The position numbers and the translations under genes were made by a program. Shown in pieces: positions 48,413 through 56,625 of a stretch of DNA of 64,000 nt. The stretch is from an uncultured Sphingomonadaceae bacterium (lineage in GTDB: Bacteria; Pseudomonadota; Alphaproteobacteria; Sphingomonadales; Sphingomonadaceae). Location: contig CANNCV010000001.1 of assembly GCA_947503245.1 (NCBI GenBank), positions 929,501 to 993,500 on the forward strand, in the 5' to 3' direction. Below the pieces are notes generated by a model. It was not told where the DNA came from. It did no database searches and was given only the letters and a program-made list of their open reading frames with translations. The first letter of the stretch is position 1. Every line of letters starts with the position of its first letter.

Positions 48413-49999
48413 TTAAGCTCCATCGTCGTCAGATGATGACTCGCTTTCGCTGGACGACTCTAGTGTTTCCCCATTTTCAAGGCGTTCGATTCTGGCTAAG
48501 AGCATTTCCGCTCGTTTGCCGCGGCCATTATTATGCGGGTCGCTCAAAAGCGGGTTGAGATAAAATCGCGCAAAGTCATAGCGCTTATCGTTGATCATCT
48601 GACCGATCAACATTCTGCGCGCACGATCATCATAAGGCGCAATGCCCAATGCTTGCTGCAAACCTTGGACAGCTAATTCTGTCGGTTTCTTACCACGATC
48701 CCTAAAGCTGCTATAATAATAGATAAGCGGCAAGGGGTGGTCATTCTCGATGCGGTTTGCTGCTGTTACAGATGCCAGTGCCGCTTTCCATTGCGCTTTG
48801 CTTTCCTCTTCACTGCCTTCATCTTTGCGCGCAATGCTAAACAAAGCATACATTTTTTGGATATAGGCGTTGATATTCTGTGGGTTGCTGGCAATGGAGC
48901 GATCAGCAGCCGCAATAGCCTCTTCATTATTTCCCGCATCAAACTCTGCTTCAGCGAGTGCCGCCTGAACAAAATCATCATTGGGATACAGCGCAGCAAT
49001 TTCACGTGCCTCAATCACTAATTCCAACGCTTGTTCGCGGGTCACACCATTTCGCGACTGTTGATATAACGGCATTATCTTCGCAGCGCCCTTGCCCATC
49101 GGCGTTACAGTAATCGCACCATATTTTATCCAGTCCGGAGGCAAGCGCAGGGCATTCATCCTACCGCGGATATATCGATTTAGCTCCTTATCCAGCTTCT
49201 TAAAATCACCAAATGCATCTTGCGCAGCAGTCACTGGATTTTCACCCTTTGCCACAGCATTGATATAGAGACCCAGATCATCGCCGCGTTCAGCATCTCG
49301 GTTGAGCCGCGCCAGAGTCAGATAATGGAACAAAGCCCAACTGCGACCATAAAAACTGTCATAGCTGGAAGACTTCTCCTTCCGTGCAGCATATGCTTTT
49401 GCGTCAAAGAGATATTCCAGCGGAAGATTACGCAGATTAAGCAATTCGCCGGCACGGTGTTGAGCCGGTCTACCCACCCAGACAGCGCCATCACGTTCAA
49501 ATGCTGCCGATGCAAAATATTCCGCATAGCCCTCGGTAAACCAATTGGGTAAGCGTCCTTGAGAATTGCTCAGTTGGAAGTGATGGGCATATTCATGCAG
49601 CAACACTATTTCACTGAATGACACTTCTTTACCGCGACCATCGCGAACGCGAGGCACAAAAGCGACAGAGCCTCCGGCGCGCGAACGGTAAAAACCGGCA
49701 ACATTGCGTGAGCCTTTACCCGCCAATTTGCGCACAGATTTTTGTCCGCCGACTACGAAGATAGTGACCCTGTTGGATGGCGAGGGTGGTCCAGAGATTC
49801 TTTGACCAAATAGCTGACTGTTCACGATCTCCATAGCGGAATGATATTTTTCCAGCTTTTCAGCAAAGTCACGCAAATCAGATTCCGATTGATCTGCGTA
49901 AATTAGAAAATGGTCACTGCTGGCTTTATGCCACTTGCTATAGGCCAGTTTCGGCCAGCCTATGGCAAGTATAGCTATAAATATGAGCATTAAACGCAT
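48413..49999 (-). CDS. Gluzincin-type metalloprotease with TPR repeats
   Basis: 528 residues. Signal peptide (LIFIAILAIGWPKLAYS). Zinc motif HEYAHH followed by the glutamate in NWFTEGYAEYF makes a gluzincin (MA clan) site, about residue 133-165. After a catalytic helical domain there are TPR-like helix pairs (AREIAALYPNDDFVQAALAEAEFDAGNNEEAIAAADRSI; ASVTAANRIENDHPLPLIYYYSS). The C-terminal tail is a Ser/Glu/Asp-rich low-complexity stretch. Probably a periplasmic protease; substrate unknown. Convergent with rpoC. Confidence 0.85.
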   Translation of the reverse strand: MRLMLIFIAILAIGWPKLAYSKWHKASSDHFLIYADQSESDLRDFAEKLEKYHSAMEIVNSQLFGQRISGPPSPSNRVTIFVVGGQKSVRKLAGKGSRNVAGFYRSRAGGSVAFVPRVRDGRGKEVSFSEIVLLHEYAHHFQLSNSQGRLPNWFTEGYAEYFASAAFERDGAVWVGRPAQHRAGELLNLRNLPLEYLFDAKAYAARKEKSSSYDSFYGRSWALFHYLTLARLNRDAERGDDLGLYINAVAKGENPVTAAQDAFGDFKKLDKELNRYIRGRMNALRLPPDWIKYGAITVTPMGKGAAKIMPLYQQSRNGVTREQALELVIEAREIAALYPNDDFVQAALAEAEFDAGNNEEAIAAADRSIASNPQNINAYIQKMYALFSIARKDEGSEEESKAQWKAALASVTAANRIENDHPLPLIYYYSSFRDRGKKPTELAVQGLQQALGIAPYDDRARRMLIGQMINDKRYDFARFYLNPLLSDPHNNGRGKRAEMLLARIERLENGETLESSSESESSSDDDGA

Positions 50000-50128
50000 G
50001 ATATTTCCCCATTCATTTATAAGGATGCTATCAAGTCAATCTCAAACTGTCATCCTTCAATATGATGGCGAAACAACATATATAATATTGGCTTCCCTTT
50101 ACATGCTAAAGCAGTGACCAATGTGTAT

Positions 50129-50698
50129 CTATATTTTTGCGATATTTTCTAAAGCTGCGTCTACGGCATCTTGACCCTTGGCCATTTGTTGTCCGGCGCC
50201 AATAATTGTTACGTCATCTAAGCCTATAAATCCCAAGACATGGCGTAAATAGCTTGTAGCAAAGTCAATTTCGCTGCCAATAGCGGTGCCGCCTGATGCG
50301 ATCGCCAGATAGACTTTCTTGTTTTGCAATAGGCCAACAGGGCCATTTTCGGTATATTTGAATGTCTTGCGGGCGCGTGCAACCATGTCGATCCATGACT
50401 TTAATGCCGCAGGAATGCTGAAATTATAGATTGGCGAGCCTATGACGATGATGTCTGCGCGTTCAAGCTCGTCTATAAGAGCGTCCGAACCGGCCAAGAG
50501 TGTTTTTTGCTCGTCGGTCCGTTCGCTCTCATCGGTAAAATTGGCATTGACCCAATCCTGAGTCACGAAGGGCAGGCCTTCGGCTACGTCGCGGCGGATA
50601 ATATCTGTATCACCCAATTTCGCGACTATCTTCTGAGACATTTCACGTGTGGATGAACCGTTTTTGCGTGCGCTGGCATCGATATGTAATATGGTCAT
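50129..50698 (-). CDS. azoR: FMN-dependent NADH-azoreductase
   Basis: 189 residues, flavodoxin-like. FMN phosphate-binding start ILHIDASARKNGSSTRE and quinone/azo-site GSPIYNFSIPAALKSWIDMVARARKTF. The family reduces quinones and azo dyes with NADH. It is the last gene of a doxX-pirin-azoR operon, a common oxidative/electrophile-stress arrangement, with a 15-base gap to the pirin gene. LysR-type regulator divergent from the first gene. Confidence 0.93.
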   Translation of the reverse strand: MTILHIDASARKNGSSTREMSQKIVAKLGDTDIIRRDVAEGLPFVTQDWVNANFTDESERTDEQKTLLAGSDALIDELERADIIVIGSPIYNFSIPAALKSWIDMVARARKTFKYTENGPVGLLQNKKVYLAIASGGTAIGSEIDFATSYLRHVLGFIGLDDVTIIGAGQQMAKGQDAVDAALENIAKI

Positions 50699-50713
50699 GT
50701 CTATGTTCCTGAC

Positions 50714-51436
50714 TTAATTATGGGTGAGTGGGTCGGCGGTTTCAGCAATGATGATTTCAGAATCTTGCTCTGCGACAATCGTTATATTGCTGTTATGATC
50801 AAGAGCGATACCATCGCGCTCGGACACAGGGGTGCCATCGACCAATATAGCGCCGCGAGACACAACGAGATAGGCTTTCCGATGAGCAGAAAGATCGTAA
50901 CGCAATGCCTTGCCTTTATCGAGTGTAGCACCCAAAATTTGGGCGTCTGCCCGAATTTCCAATGCGCCATCTGCGATATGCTGTTTATCACCGCTGGCGA
51001 GTATTTCGAGATTGTTGGCGCGTTCTCCTTTGGGGAAGCGTTTTGCATCCCAGCGCGGAGCACCACCATTTTCACGGGGCAATACCCAGATTTGGAAAAG
51101 GCTGGTTTCCTCATCTTCCAGATTATATTCGCTGTGCCGGATGCCGGTTCCTGCGCTCATAACCTGCACATCACCGGCTTCGGTACGGCCTATATTGCCT
51201 AAAGAGTCCTTATGGGTGATCGCGCCGGAGCGAACAAATGTTATAATCTCCATATCGCGGTGAGGATGCTCGGGAAAGCCTGTTCCAGCTGCAATTTGGT
51301 CATCATTCCAGACCCGTACTGCACCCCAGCCCATACGGGCAGGATCGTGATATTGGCCAAAGCTAAAATGGTGACGAGCGTTGAACCAGCCATGATCAGC
51401 ATGGCCCAGTGATGAAAATTCGCGTTTATCAAACAT
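50714..51436 (-). CDS. Pirin-family bicupin
   Basis: 240 residues. N-terminal cupin has the metal-binding HPHRDMEIITFVRSG and GTGIRHSEYN; the second cupin is degenerate (residues ~145-235). This pattern equals YhhW-type proteins that act as quercetin dioxygenases in vitro. Natural role unknown; likely redox stress given doxX and azoR neighbours. Start MFDKREFSSLGHADHGWFNARHHFSF is family-typical. Confidence 0.93.
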   Translation of the reverse strand: MFDKREFSSLGHADHGWFNARHHFSFGQYHDPARMGWGAVRVWNDDQIAAGTGFPEHPHRDMEIITFVRSGAITHKDSLGNIGRTEAGDVQVMSAGTGIRHSEYNLEDEETSLFQIWVLPRENGGAPRWDAKRFPKGERANNLEILASGDKQHIADGALEIRADAQILGATLDKGKALRYDLSAHRKAYLVVSRGAILVDGTPVSERDGIALDHNSNITIVAEQDSEIIIAETADPLTHN

Positions 51437-51460
51437 TTTCTGTCTCCTGGTCTCTTGTCA

Positions 51461-51901
51461 TCAGATAGTAGCGGGGGTGGCGGTTTGATTGGCAAGCTGC
51501 GCATTATCGACCGAAAATGCGCCGCTGCCCAAAATGGCCTGTACAATCAAAGTGAGTGTCCAAAAGGCAGGGAACTCCCATCCTCCTCCATTATTGGAGA
51601 ATAACCATCCATTGGCGATATGTGGAAAGGTGGCGCCGATCATTAATGGAACAAGCGCAAGTGCAACCAAGCGTGTTTTATATCCTAATATGAGAGCCAA
51701 ACCCCCCAATAATTCGGCAGCAATTACCAGATAGCCAACAAAAGCTGGAAGGCCGAGACTTTCAAAAAAGGCGGCTGTTCCGGCCGGTGTAAATACCAGC
51801 AGTTTTAAGAGCCCATGGGCAGAAAGCAGTGAGCCCTGTGCAATACGCAGCAATGCGATGCCGTTGGCTGGGTTGGTCAATGTGGAATATGGGTTTGTCA
51901 T
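51461..51901 (-). CDS. DoxX-family membrane protein
   Basis: 146 residues from ATG 51901 (behind GGAGAC); the longer frame to 51952 is unlikely. Four transmembrane helices, with DoxX hallmarks: LLRIAQGSLLSAHGLLKL, FFESLGLPAFVGYLVIAAELLGGLALILGYKTRLVAL, and a C-terminal LTLIVQAILGSGAFSVD. First gene of the doxX-pirin-azoR operon. DoxX relatives couple to thiol/sulfur redox. Divergent from the LysR gene across a ~100-base gap. Confidence 0.9.
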   Translation of the reverse strand: MTNPYSTLTNPANGIALLRIAQGSLLSAHGLLKLLVFTPAGTAAFFESLGLPAFVGYLVIAAELLGGLALILGYKTRLVALALVPLMIGATFPHIANGWLFSNNGGGWEFPAFWTLTLIVQAILGSGAFSVDNAQLANQTATPATI

Positions 51902-51980
51902 GATGATGTCTCCATTGGGTATTGCGTTTCGTTGATGAATTAATAGGTGCAATCTTTAGTGCATGGAATTGACATTATTT

Positions 51981-51995
51981 GCATATTATATATGC
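51981..51995. promoter_or_regulatory. Candidate LysR operator
   Basis: GCATATTATATATGC: GCATAT arms around TAT, in the gap between doxX and the divergent LysR gene; it overlaps an alternative LysR start at 51992. LysR regulators bind imperfect palindromes in such gaps. Confidence 0.35.
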
Positions 51996-52003
51996 AAAAA
52001 CGC

Positions 52004-52876
52004 ATGGAAAAACTTGACTGGAATGATCTTCAGACGTTTTTGGCAATTGCAGAAGAGGGCAGTCTTTCCGCAGCAGCGCGCAAGTTGATGCTAACGCAGC
52101 CAACATTGGGCCGTCGGTTAAAGGCCATGGAAGCAAAGGCAGGCGCACGATTGCTAGAAGCCGTGCCGCGCGGTTTTGTACTGACATCATTAGGAGAAAG
52201 TGTGTTGGGTCATGCACGGACAATGCATGAAGCGATGACCTCTGTGGAAAGGACTATTGAAGGGCGTGACCAGCGGCTGGAGGGGTTGGTGCGCGTGACA
52301 ACGGTCGAGGTGCTGGCACATTATCTGCTATTGCCAGCGATACAGTCTCTGCAAGAGAAGCATCCCGGCCTAGTGGTCGAATTGGTGCCCGCGACACGTT
52401 CATTTAGTTTAACAGGGCGTGAGGCTGATATTGCGGTGCGCTTATTGCCATTTGAGGGCAATATGCTGGTGACGCGCAAAATTGGTAAGCTGGACCATCA
52501 TCTTTTCGCCGCATCTTCACAACAGGTGGTGCGTCCGCATATTAGCGACTGGCCTGCTGAAAGCCCCTTAATCACAGTATTGCAGGATCAGGAGCATCTG
52601 CCTCAAGTTCAATGGTTCTATCGTCATTTTGCCGCACCGCAATTTGTGCTGAGAACAAATGACCGGATATTGCAGGCAGAAGCGACAGCTTTGGGCATGG
52701 GTATTGCCTGCCTCCCGCATTTGATTGAACGCAAGGTGCCCAATATTGCCCGTGTCCATGCGGATGCGGATCCGGTCACCTTACCCATCTATATGGGCGT
52801 GCATCATGATATGCGAAATATGCCACGGGTCAGAGTGGTGATGGATGCAATTATCGCGGCGTGTGCCAAAGCATAA
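52004..52876 (+). CDS. LysR-family transcriptional regulator
   Basis: 290 residues. N-terminal HTH: LDWNDLQTFLAIAEEGSLSAAARKLMLTQPTLGRRLKAMEAKAGARLLE, then a periplasmic-binding-type effector domain. Start MEKLDWND (52004) is the usual LysR beginning; ATG 51992 (MQKRMEK) is a near alternative. Divergent from doxX-pirin-azoR, which it probably regulates in response to electrophilic or oxidative stress. Its stop is directly adjacent (convergent) to the secretin gene. Confidence 0.92.
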   Translation: MEKLDWNDLQTFLAIAEEGSLSAAARKLMLTQPTLGRRLKAMEAKAGARLLEAVPRGFVLTSLGESVLGHARTMHEAMTSVERTIEGRDQRLEGLVRVTTVEVLAHYLLLPAIQSLQEKHPGLVVELVPATRSFSLTGREADIAVRLLPFEGNMLVTRKIGKLDHHLFAASSQQVVRPHISDWPAESPLITVLQDQEHLPQVQWFYRHFAAPQFVLRTNDRILQAEATALGMGIACLPHLIERKVPNIARVHADADPVTLPIYMGVHHDMRNMPRVRVVMDAIIAACAKA

Positions 52877-54469
52877 TCATGGTGTAACGCGGTCAGATGC
52901 CCGCCGAGAATTAGGGGCTGTAGAAGCATTGGGGTTGCCGTGACGAACGATACGCGGTGTTATGATAATATACAGTTCGGTTTTGCTGTTGCTGGCAGTC
53001 TCGCGTGAGAAAAGGCTGCCAAGAAGCGGAATATCGCCCAATAAAGGGATTTTCGATTTTGAGATCAGACTGCTTTCCTGCACCAGTCCACCAATAACAA
53101 AAGACTCACCATCGCGGACAGAGGCTGATGTTTCCGCTTCTCTTTGACTGATTGTCGGAAAGCCCTGAGAAAAGCCGGTTACGCTTGATACCACAGTGAA
53201 TATTTTTGACGTTACAAAACCATCCGGGCTAACACGTGGTGCAATTTGTAGCGTCACGCCGACATTTACATAATTGACCTGTTCAGAAACGCCATCCACG
53301 CCTGATAATGTAATGGATGTCAAAATGGGTAGGGAATCACCGGTTATAATTTTGGCGGTGGCGCCGCTTTGTGCAGAGATACGTGGCTTTGAAATAATGC
53401 GGCCTTCACCCTTTTGAATTTGCGCATATAGGGCGGCCTGGAGCGAAAAACTCTCCTGAATCTGCGTAGGGTTTGCGTTAAAAGGAACGGACTCGCCCAG
53501 TCGCAAGCTAGCCGAGCCTATTTGTCCGCCCGAGCCTGTGCTAAAATCAATGCCCAGATTGCGTGAACCCGTTTCGGTCAATTCTACAAATTCAGTTTCC
53601 AGAATAACGCTATCAACCGGCACATCGATAAGCTCAATTTGTCGCTTGACCAGTTCGATCTTGGCGCGCGTACCACGAACCCAAATGGCGTTAAGCCTGC
53701 GATCAATTGCCAAATTGCGATCAACCGCTTCCCCTAAGGGTTGGTCGTTATTCTCTTCGACATTGTTGCCGCTCGAATTATTGTCATTAATGCCTATAGA
53801 GCCAAAGCCTGGCTGCCGTCTGATCAATGTATTGTTTGGCCGTACAGTTATGCCTTCGGTCAACAGGCCAACAACCTCACTGACATCGGCATATTTTAGA
53901 CGAATAAGCTCAAATTGCTCCGCAGGTTCCTCATAATCGGCGTAATCATCCAAGCCTGTATCGTCTGAAGACGTGTTTTGTTCATCACCAAAATCACCAA
54001 AGCTAGAGCTGTTGCGCAGCGGCACCCGGTTAATTGTTAAGCGCAATGTTGTGTCCGATACAGGCTCAACCGAAGCGCGTGAGGGATCGGCCAAGCCAAA
54101 ATCAAGTGTAAGGTCTCTGCCTTCTTCACTGATCGCGAAATTGACCAACAGTCCGCGCAGGCGTGGTTCAAGGCTGTTCGCGGATAGTCTGGCATTTTCA
54201 AATGTCAGCAGAAAGGCGCGTTGTCCCATCCGCCGTTCATTCAGGTCGCGCTGCAATCTATAGGGCGGCAAACGTGGGTAAAATTCTATCTCGGCCACAG
54301 CCTTGGTGGAGGTCTGTTCTACCAAGCGAATTTGTTTCACCACCATCGCGGGGTCAGGTATCTCTGTTACACCAGATACATCCTGCGCGGAGATAGGGCT
54401 GTGTACTGTTACCACCAAAGCAAGCAGTAGCAGAGTTGCTACAAATTGCCGGGGATTATGAAAAGCCAT
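52877..54469 (-). CDS. Orphan secretin-family outer-membrane protein
   Basis: 530 residues. Signal peptide (ATLLLLALVVTVHSPISAQ). Residues ~180-280 are N1-type secretin modules (EQFELIRLKYADVSEVVGLLTEGITVRPN; LNAIWVRGTRAKIELVKRQIELIDVP). The secretin barrel (~285-510) has VILETEFVELTETGSRNLGIDFS, RIISKPRISAQSGATAKIITGDSLPI, VNVGVTLQIAPRVSPDGFVTSKI, and IPLLGDIPLLGSLFSRET. Unstructured acidic insert between (DFGDEQNTSSDDTG). No gsp, pil or other secretion gene is near, so the partner system is unknown. Divergent from the PL7-like gene over a shared operator region. Confidence 0.88.
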   Translation of the reverse strand: MAFHNPRQFVATLLLLALVVTVHSPISAQDVSGVTEIPDPAMVVKQIRLVEQTSTKAVAEIEFYPRLPPYRLQRDLNERRMGQRAFLLTFENARLSANSLEPRLRGLLVNFAISEEGRDLTLDFGLADPSRASVEPVSDTTLRLTINRVPLRNSSSFGDFGDEQNTSSDDTGLDDYADYEEPAEQFELIRLKYADVSEVVGLLTEGITVRPNNTLIRRQPGFGSIGINDNNSSGNNVEENNDQPLGEAVDRNLAIDRRLNAIWVRGTRAKIELVKRQIELIDVPVDSVILETEFVELTETGSRNLGIDFSTGSGGQIGSASLRLGESVPFNANPTQIQESFSLQAALYAQIQKGEGRIISKPRISAQSGATAKIITGDSLPILTSITLSGVDGVSEQVNYVNVGVTLQIAPRVSPDGFVTSKIFTVVSSVTGFSQGFPTISQREAETSASVRDGESFVIGGLVQESSLISKSKIPLLGDIPLLGSLFSRETASNSKTELYIIITPRIVRHGNPNASTAPNSRRASDRVTP

Positions 54470-54512
54470 TTTAATGGACTTGCATAGAACTGTTAAGTAC
54501 CAGCAGTAATTT

Positions 54513-54528
54513 GTTACATTCGTGTAAC
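54513..54528. promoter_or_regulatory. Palindrome GTTACA-N4-TGTAAC before the secretin
   Basis: GTTACATTCGTGTAAC, perfect six-base arms with a TTCG spacer, 44 bases upstream of the secretin ATG (54469). Operator candidate; distinct from the TGACA-type set beyond it. Confidence 0.45.
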
Positions 54529-54583
54529 GGATACATCATTTTATCATCCCCCTTTTTATTATTAAAAACAGGATAGTCTGACA

Positions 54584-54641
54584 TGACACGCTGTCAAGAA
54601 TGATATGACAACATTGTCAATGATTATTGACACCGGTGTCA
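54584..54641. promoter_or_regulatory. Three phased TGACA-TGTCA operators
   Basis: TGACACGCTGTCA (54584-54596), TGACAACATTGTCA (54606-54619) and the perfect palindrome TGACACCGGTGTCA (54628-54641). Centres lie about 22 bases apart, so they face roughly the same side of the helix. They lie in the 233-base gap between the secretin and the PL7-like gene. The central CCGG form resembles LacI-type operators, but the regulator is not identified in this window. Confidence 0.65.
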
Positions 54642-54655
54642 TTTTTTGACATATT
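54627..54655 (+). promoter_or_regulatory. Candidate promoter of the PL7-like gene
   Basis: TTGACA (54627-54632) and CATATT (54650-54655), 17 apart, with the -35 inside the third TGACA palindrome, which would make the site a repressor target. A second TTGACA at 54646 has no matching -10. Confidence 0.45.
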
Positions 54656-54702
54656 AAATATGGGCTTAAGCCTGTTAAACAATATTTGGGAGGATTTTTG
54701 TT

Positions 54703-55392
54703 ATGAAAATGAAGAGAATAGCATTAGTTTGTAGTGTTATCGCATTAGGGGCTAGTAGTGCTGCCTTTGCTTATAATTATAACCTGTCTACTTATATTAA
54801 TCAGTTTAACCGAACCGATTTGCGCAATGGTGGCTCGCTGACTCAGCAGAGCAACCCACGCAATATAGAGTTCAAAATCCAGGATCGCAGTGCTTCCCGA
54901 TCAGAACTGCGCCGCAAAGAACAGCGAAGCGGCACGCGGACAATTGCAGGGACATTTATATTGAAGGACCATGATAGCTCGACGACGAAGCACAGTATCA
55001 TTCAGGTCCTAACTGTAACCGACAGTAATGTTAACGCCAGATCAGGCAGCGCTAAACCCGCAGCGCAGCTTGCATTTCGCAAAGTCAGCAACGGTACGTT
55101 TGATTTCTATATTGTTCAGCAAAGCGGCCAACCCCGTTGCAGCTTTGGCACTTTTAGAAAAAACCAAAAAGTTGGTATCAGCATGACCTATAAGGCCGGA
55201 GCGCAACCGGTCTTCAGAATTGGTGGAAAAACCTGTGTGAACAATGAATCAATTAATACAGGAAATAATAATCCGGGGCTGGGCCAGAACCGTTTTTATT
55301 ATGGGAAGCTAGGCGTGTATGCGACTGGTAGCGGTGATGGCAAAGCCACTGTCGTTTGGGAGAATGTGCATGATGGCTATAGAGGTGGATAG
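54703..55392 (+). CDS. Secreted PL7-like jelly-roll protein, catalytic His missing
   Basis: 229 residues behind GGGAGGA. Signal ends AAFA. Three polysaccharide-lyase landmarks are present in order: SRSELRRKE (RSELR 66-70), a Gln in IIQVLTV (Q101) where lyases have Q-x-H, and YYGKLGVY (199-206), the Y-x-K-x-G-x-Y motif, followed by ATVVWENV. The His of QIH is replaced by Leu. It may therefore be a binding protein, or a lyase with altered chemistry. A basic N-terminal half and two Cys (146, 178). Divergent from the orphan secretin, with a shared operator region. A terminator follows. Confidence 0.75.
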   Translation: MKMKRIALVCSVIALGASSAAFAYNYNLSTYINQFNRTDLRNGGSLTQQSNPRNIEFKIQDRSASRSELRRKEQRSGTRTIAGTFILKDHDSSTTKHSIIQVLTVTDSNVNARSGSAKPAAQLAFRKVSNGTFDFYIVQQSGQPRCSFGTFRKNQKVGISMTYKAGAQPVFRIGGKTCVNNESINTGNNNPGLGQNRFYYGKLGVYATGSGDGKATVVWENVHDGYRGG

Positions 55393-55421
55393 CATATCCT
55401 GACACTATTATGACATTTGCT

Positions 55422-55460
55422 TATGCCCAGTTGCGATATATGCGACTGGGCATATTGTAT
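55422..55460 (+). terminator. Terminator of the PL7-like gene
   Basis: A 13-bp stem TATGCCCAGTTGC against GCGACTGGGCATA (one T-G pair), loop GATATAT, at 55422-55454 then a weak T-run. Rest of the 432-base gap up to ctrA is described in the ctrA promoter entry. Confidence 0.65.
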
Positions 55461-55644
55461 TGCATATATAATGTCACATGGGCGCTTAACGTCTGTGGGG
55501 GTCGTAAAGAGATCGAAATATTAATTTGCAGCGTAAATGAGCATAAAAGCGCTATAATTTTATCAAATGATGAACAAAAACGTGCTGACTGCAAAATTTA
55601 ATCATCCAGTTTGCAAACAATGACAACTACCCCCAAACCCGCAG

Positions 55645-55735
55645 AAATGAGTCGTTTATGCGCATATAGGATGGTCATTTGCTAAGGCTGCGACTCGCGG
55701 ATTTACGGGGCTTAACGCAAAATTAACCTTTAATG
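55645..55735 (+). promoter_or_regulatory. ctrA promoter region: CtrA box and GAnTC methylation sites
   Basis: A perfect CtrA box TTAACGCAAAATTAAC (TTAA-N7-TTAA) lies at 55712-55727, and two GAnTC sites (GAGTC 55649-55653, GACTC 55692-55696) precede it. In Caulobacter, CcrM methylation of GAnTC and CtrA binding time ctrA expression in the cell cycle. The same layout here suggests autoregulation and methylation control. The region 55460-55640 is AT-rich with no gene I can support. Confidence 0.7.
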
Positions 55736-55824
55736 TTCATCTCTCTTATGGTTAATTCAACATATGAGACGGTGTTATGCCGTTTCGCAGACGGTAACAG
55801 CGTTACATATAAAGGGGCAGCTTC

Positions 55825-56526
55825 ATGCGCGTTCTATTGATCGAAGACGAGCCAACAACAGCAAAAGCCATCGAGCTGATGCTCACAACAGAAGGCTTTA
55901 ATGTCTATACCACTGATTTGGGCGAAGAAGGCCTCGATCTGGGTAAGCTCTATGATTATGATATCATTCTGCTGGACCTTAACCTGCCAGATATGCATGG
56001 CTATGACGTCCTGAAGAAATTGCGGGTCGCGAAGGTGCAAACGCCTGTATTGATCCTTTCCGGTGTGTCCGAAATGGACAGCAAGGTGCGGTCCTTCGGT
56101 TTTGGTGCCGATGATTATGTGACCAAGCCATTCCACCGCGAAGAGCTGGTGGCACGTATTCATGCAGTTGTTCGCCGTTCTAAAGGCCATTCACAATCGG
56201 TTATTCGTACCGGCAAGCTGGCGGTTAATCTTGACGCTAAGACTGTTGAAGTTGACGGTGCCCGTGTTCACCTGACCGGCAAAGAATATGCGATGCTGGA
56301 GCTATTATCGCTCCGAAAAGGCACGACCCTGACCAAGGAAATGTTCCTGAACCATCTTTATGGTGGCATGGACGAGCCCGAATTGAAAATTATCGACGTC
56401 TTCATCTGCAAATTGCGCAAAAAACTGGCACTTGCTTGTGATGGCGAAAATTATATCGAAACAGTATGGGGCCGTGGTTATGTGTTGCGTGATCCTAATG
56501 CGACTGAAGAGAGCCAAGCGGCTTGA
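55825..56526 (+). CDS. ctrA: Cell-cycle response regulator CtrA
   Basis: 233 residues, OmpR/PhoB-type response regulator. Receiver domain [20 protein letters not shown] with phospho-acceptor Asp51 ([16 protein letters not shown]) and Lys in VTKPF; DNA-binding winged helix ([62 protein letters not shown]). The sequence is strongly CtrA-like. It controls cell-cycle, motility and envelope genes in alphaproteobacteria. Autoregulation is suggested by the CtrA box upstream. Confidence 0.97.
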   Translation: MRVLLIEDEPTTAKAIELMLTTEGFNVYTTDLGEEGLDLGKLYDYDIILLDLNLPDMHGYDVLKKLRVAKVQTPVLILSGVSEMDSKVRSFGFGADDYVTKPFHREELVARIHAVVRRSKGHSQSVIRTGKLAVNLDAKTVEVDGARVHLTGKEYAMLELLSLRKGTTLTKEMFLNHLYGGMDEPELKIIDVFICKLRKKLALACDGENYIETVWGRGYVLRDPNATEESQAA

Positions 56527-56560
56527 TCATCTGATATGCTCTTAATCTAACAAGGTCATC

Positions 56561-56596
56561 AAAAAGGCTGGTCATGATTTTGACCGGCCTTTTTAT
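56561..56596 (+). terminator. Terminator of ctrA
   Basis: AAAAAGGCTGGTCA pairs with TGACCGGCCTTTTT (one T-G), loop TGATTT, 34 bases after the stop codon. Reads on both strands and may also serve the convergent gene ending at 56626. Confidence 0.8.
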
Positions 56597-56625
56597 TGCG
56601 TATCGCATGCGCTTTGGTTTAGCTT

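Noticed and set aside
51969-51974. TTGACA before the LysR gene as a promoter
   Set aside because: No -10 at a proper distance; the AT-rich stretch is a better operator candidate.
55410-55601. 63-codon open frame after the PL7-like gene
   Set aside because: It starts inside the terminator hairpin (55422-55454) and its translation has no recognisable fold.
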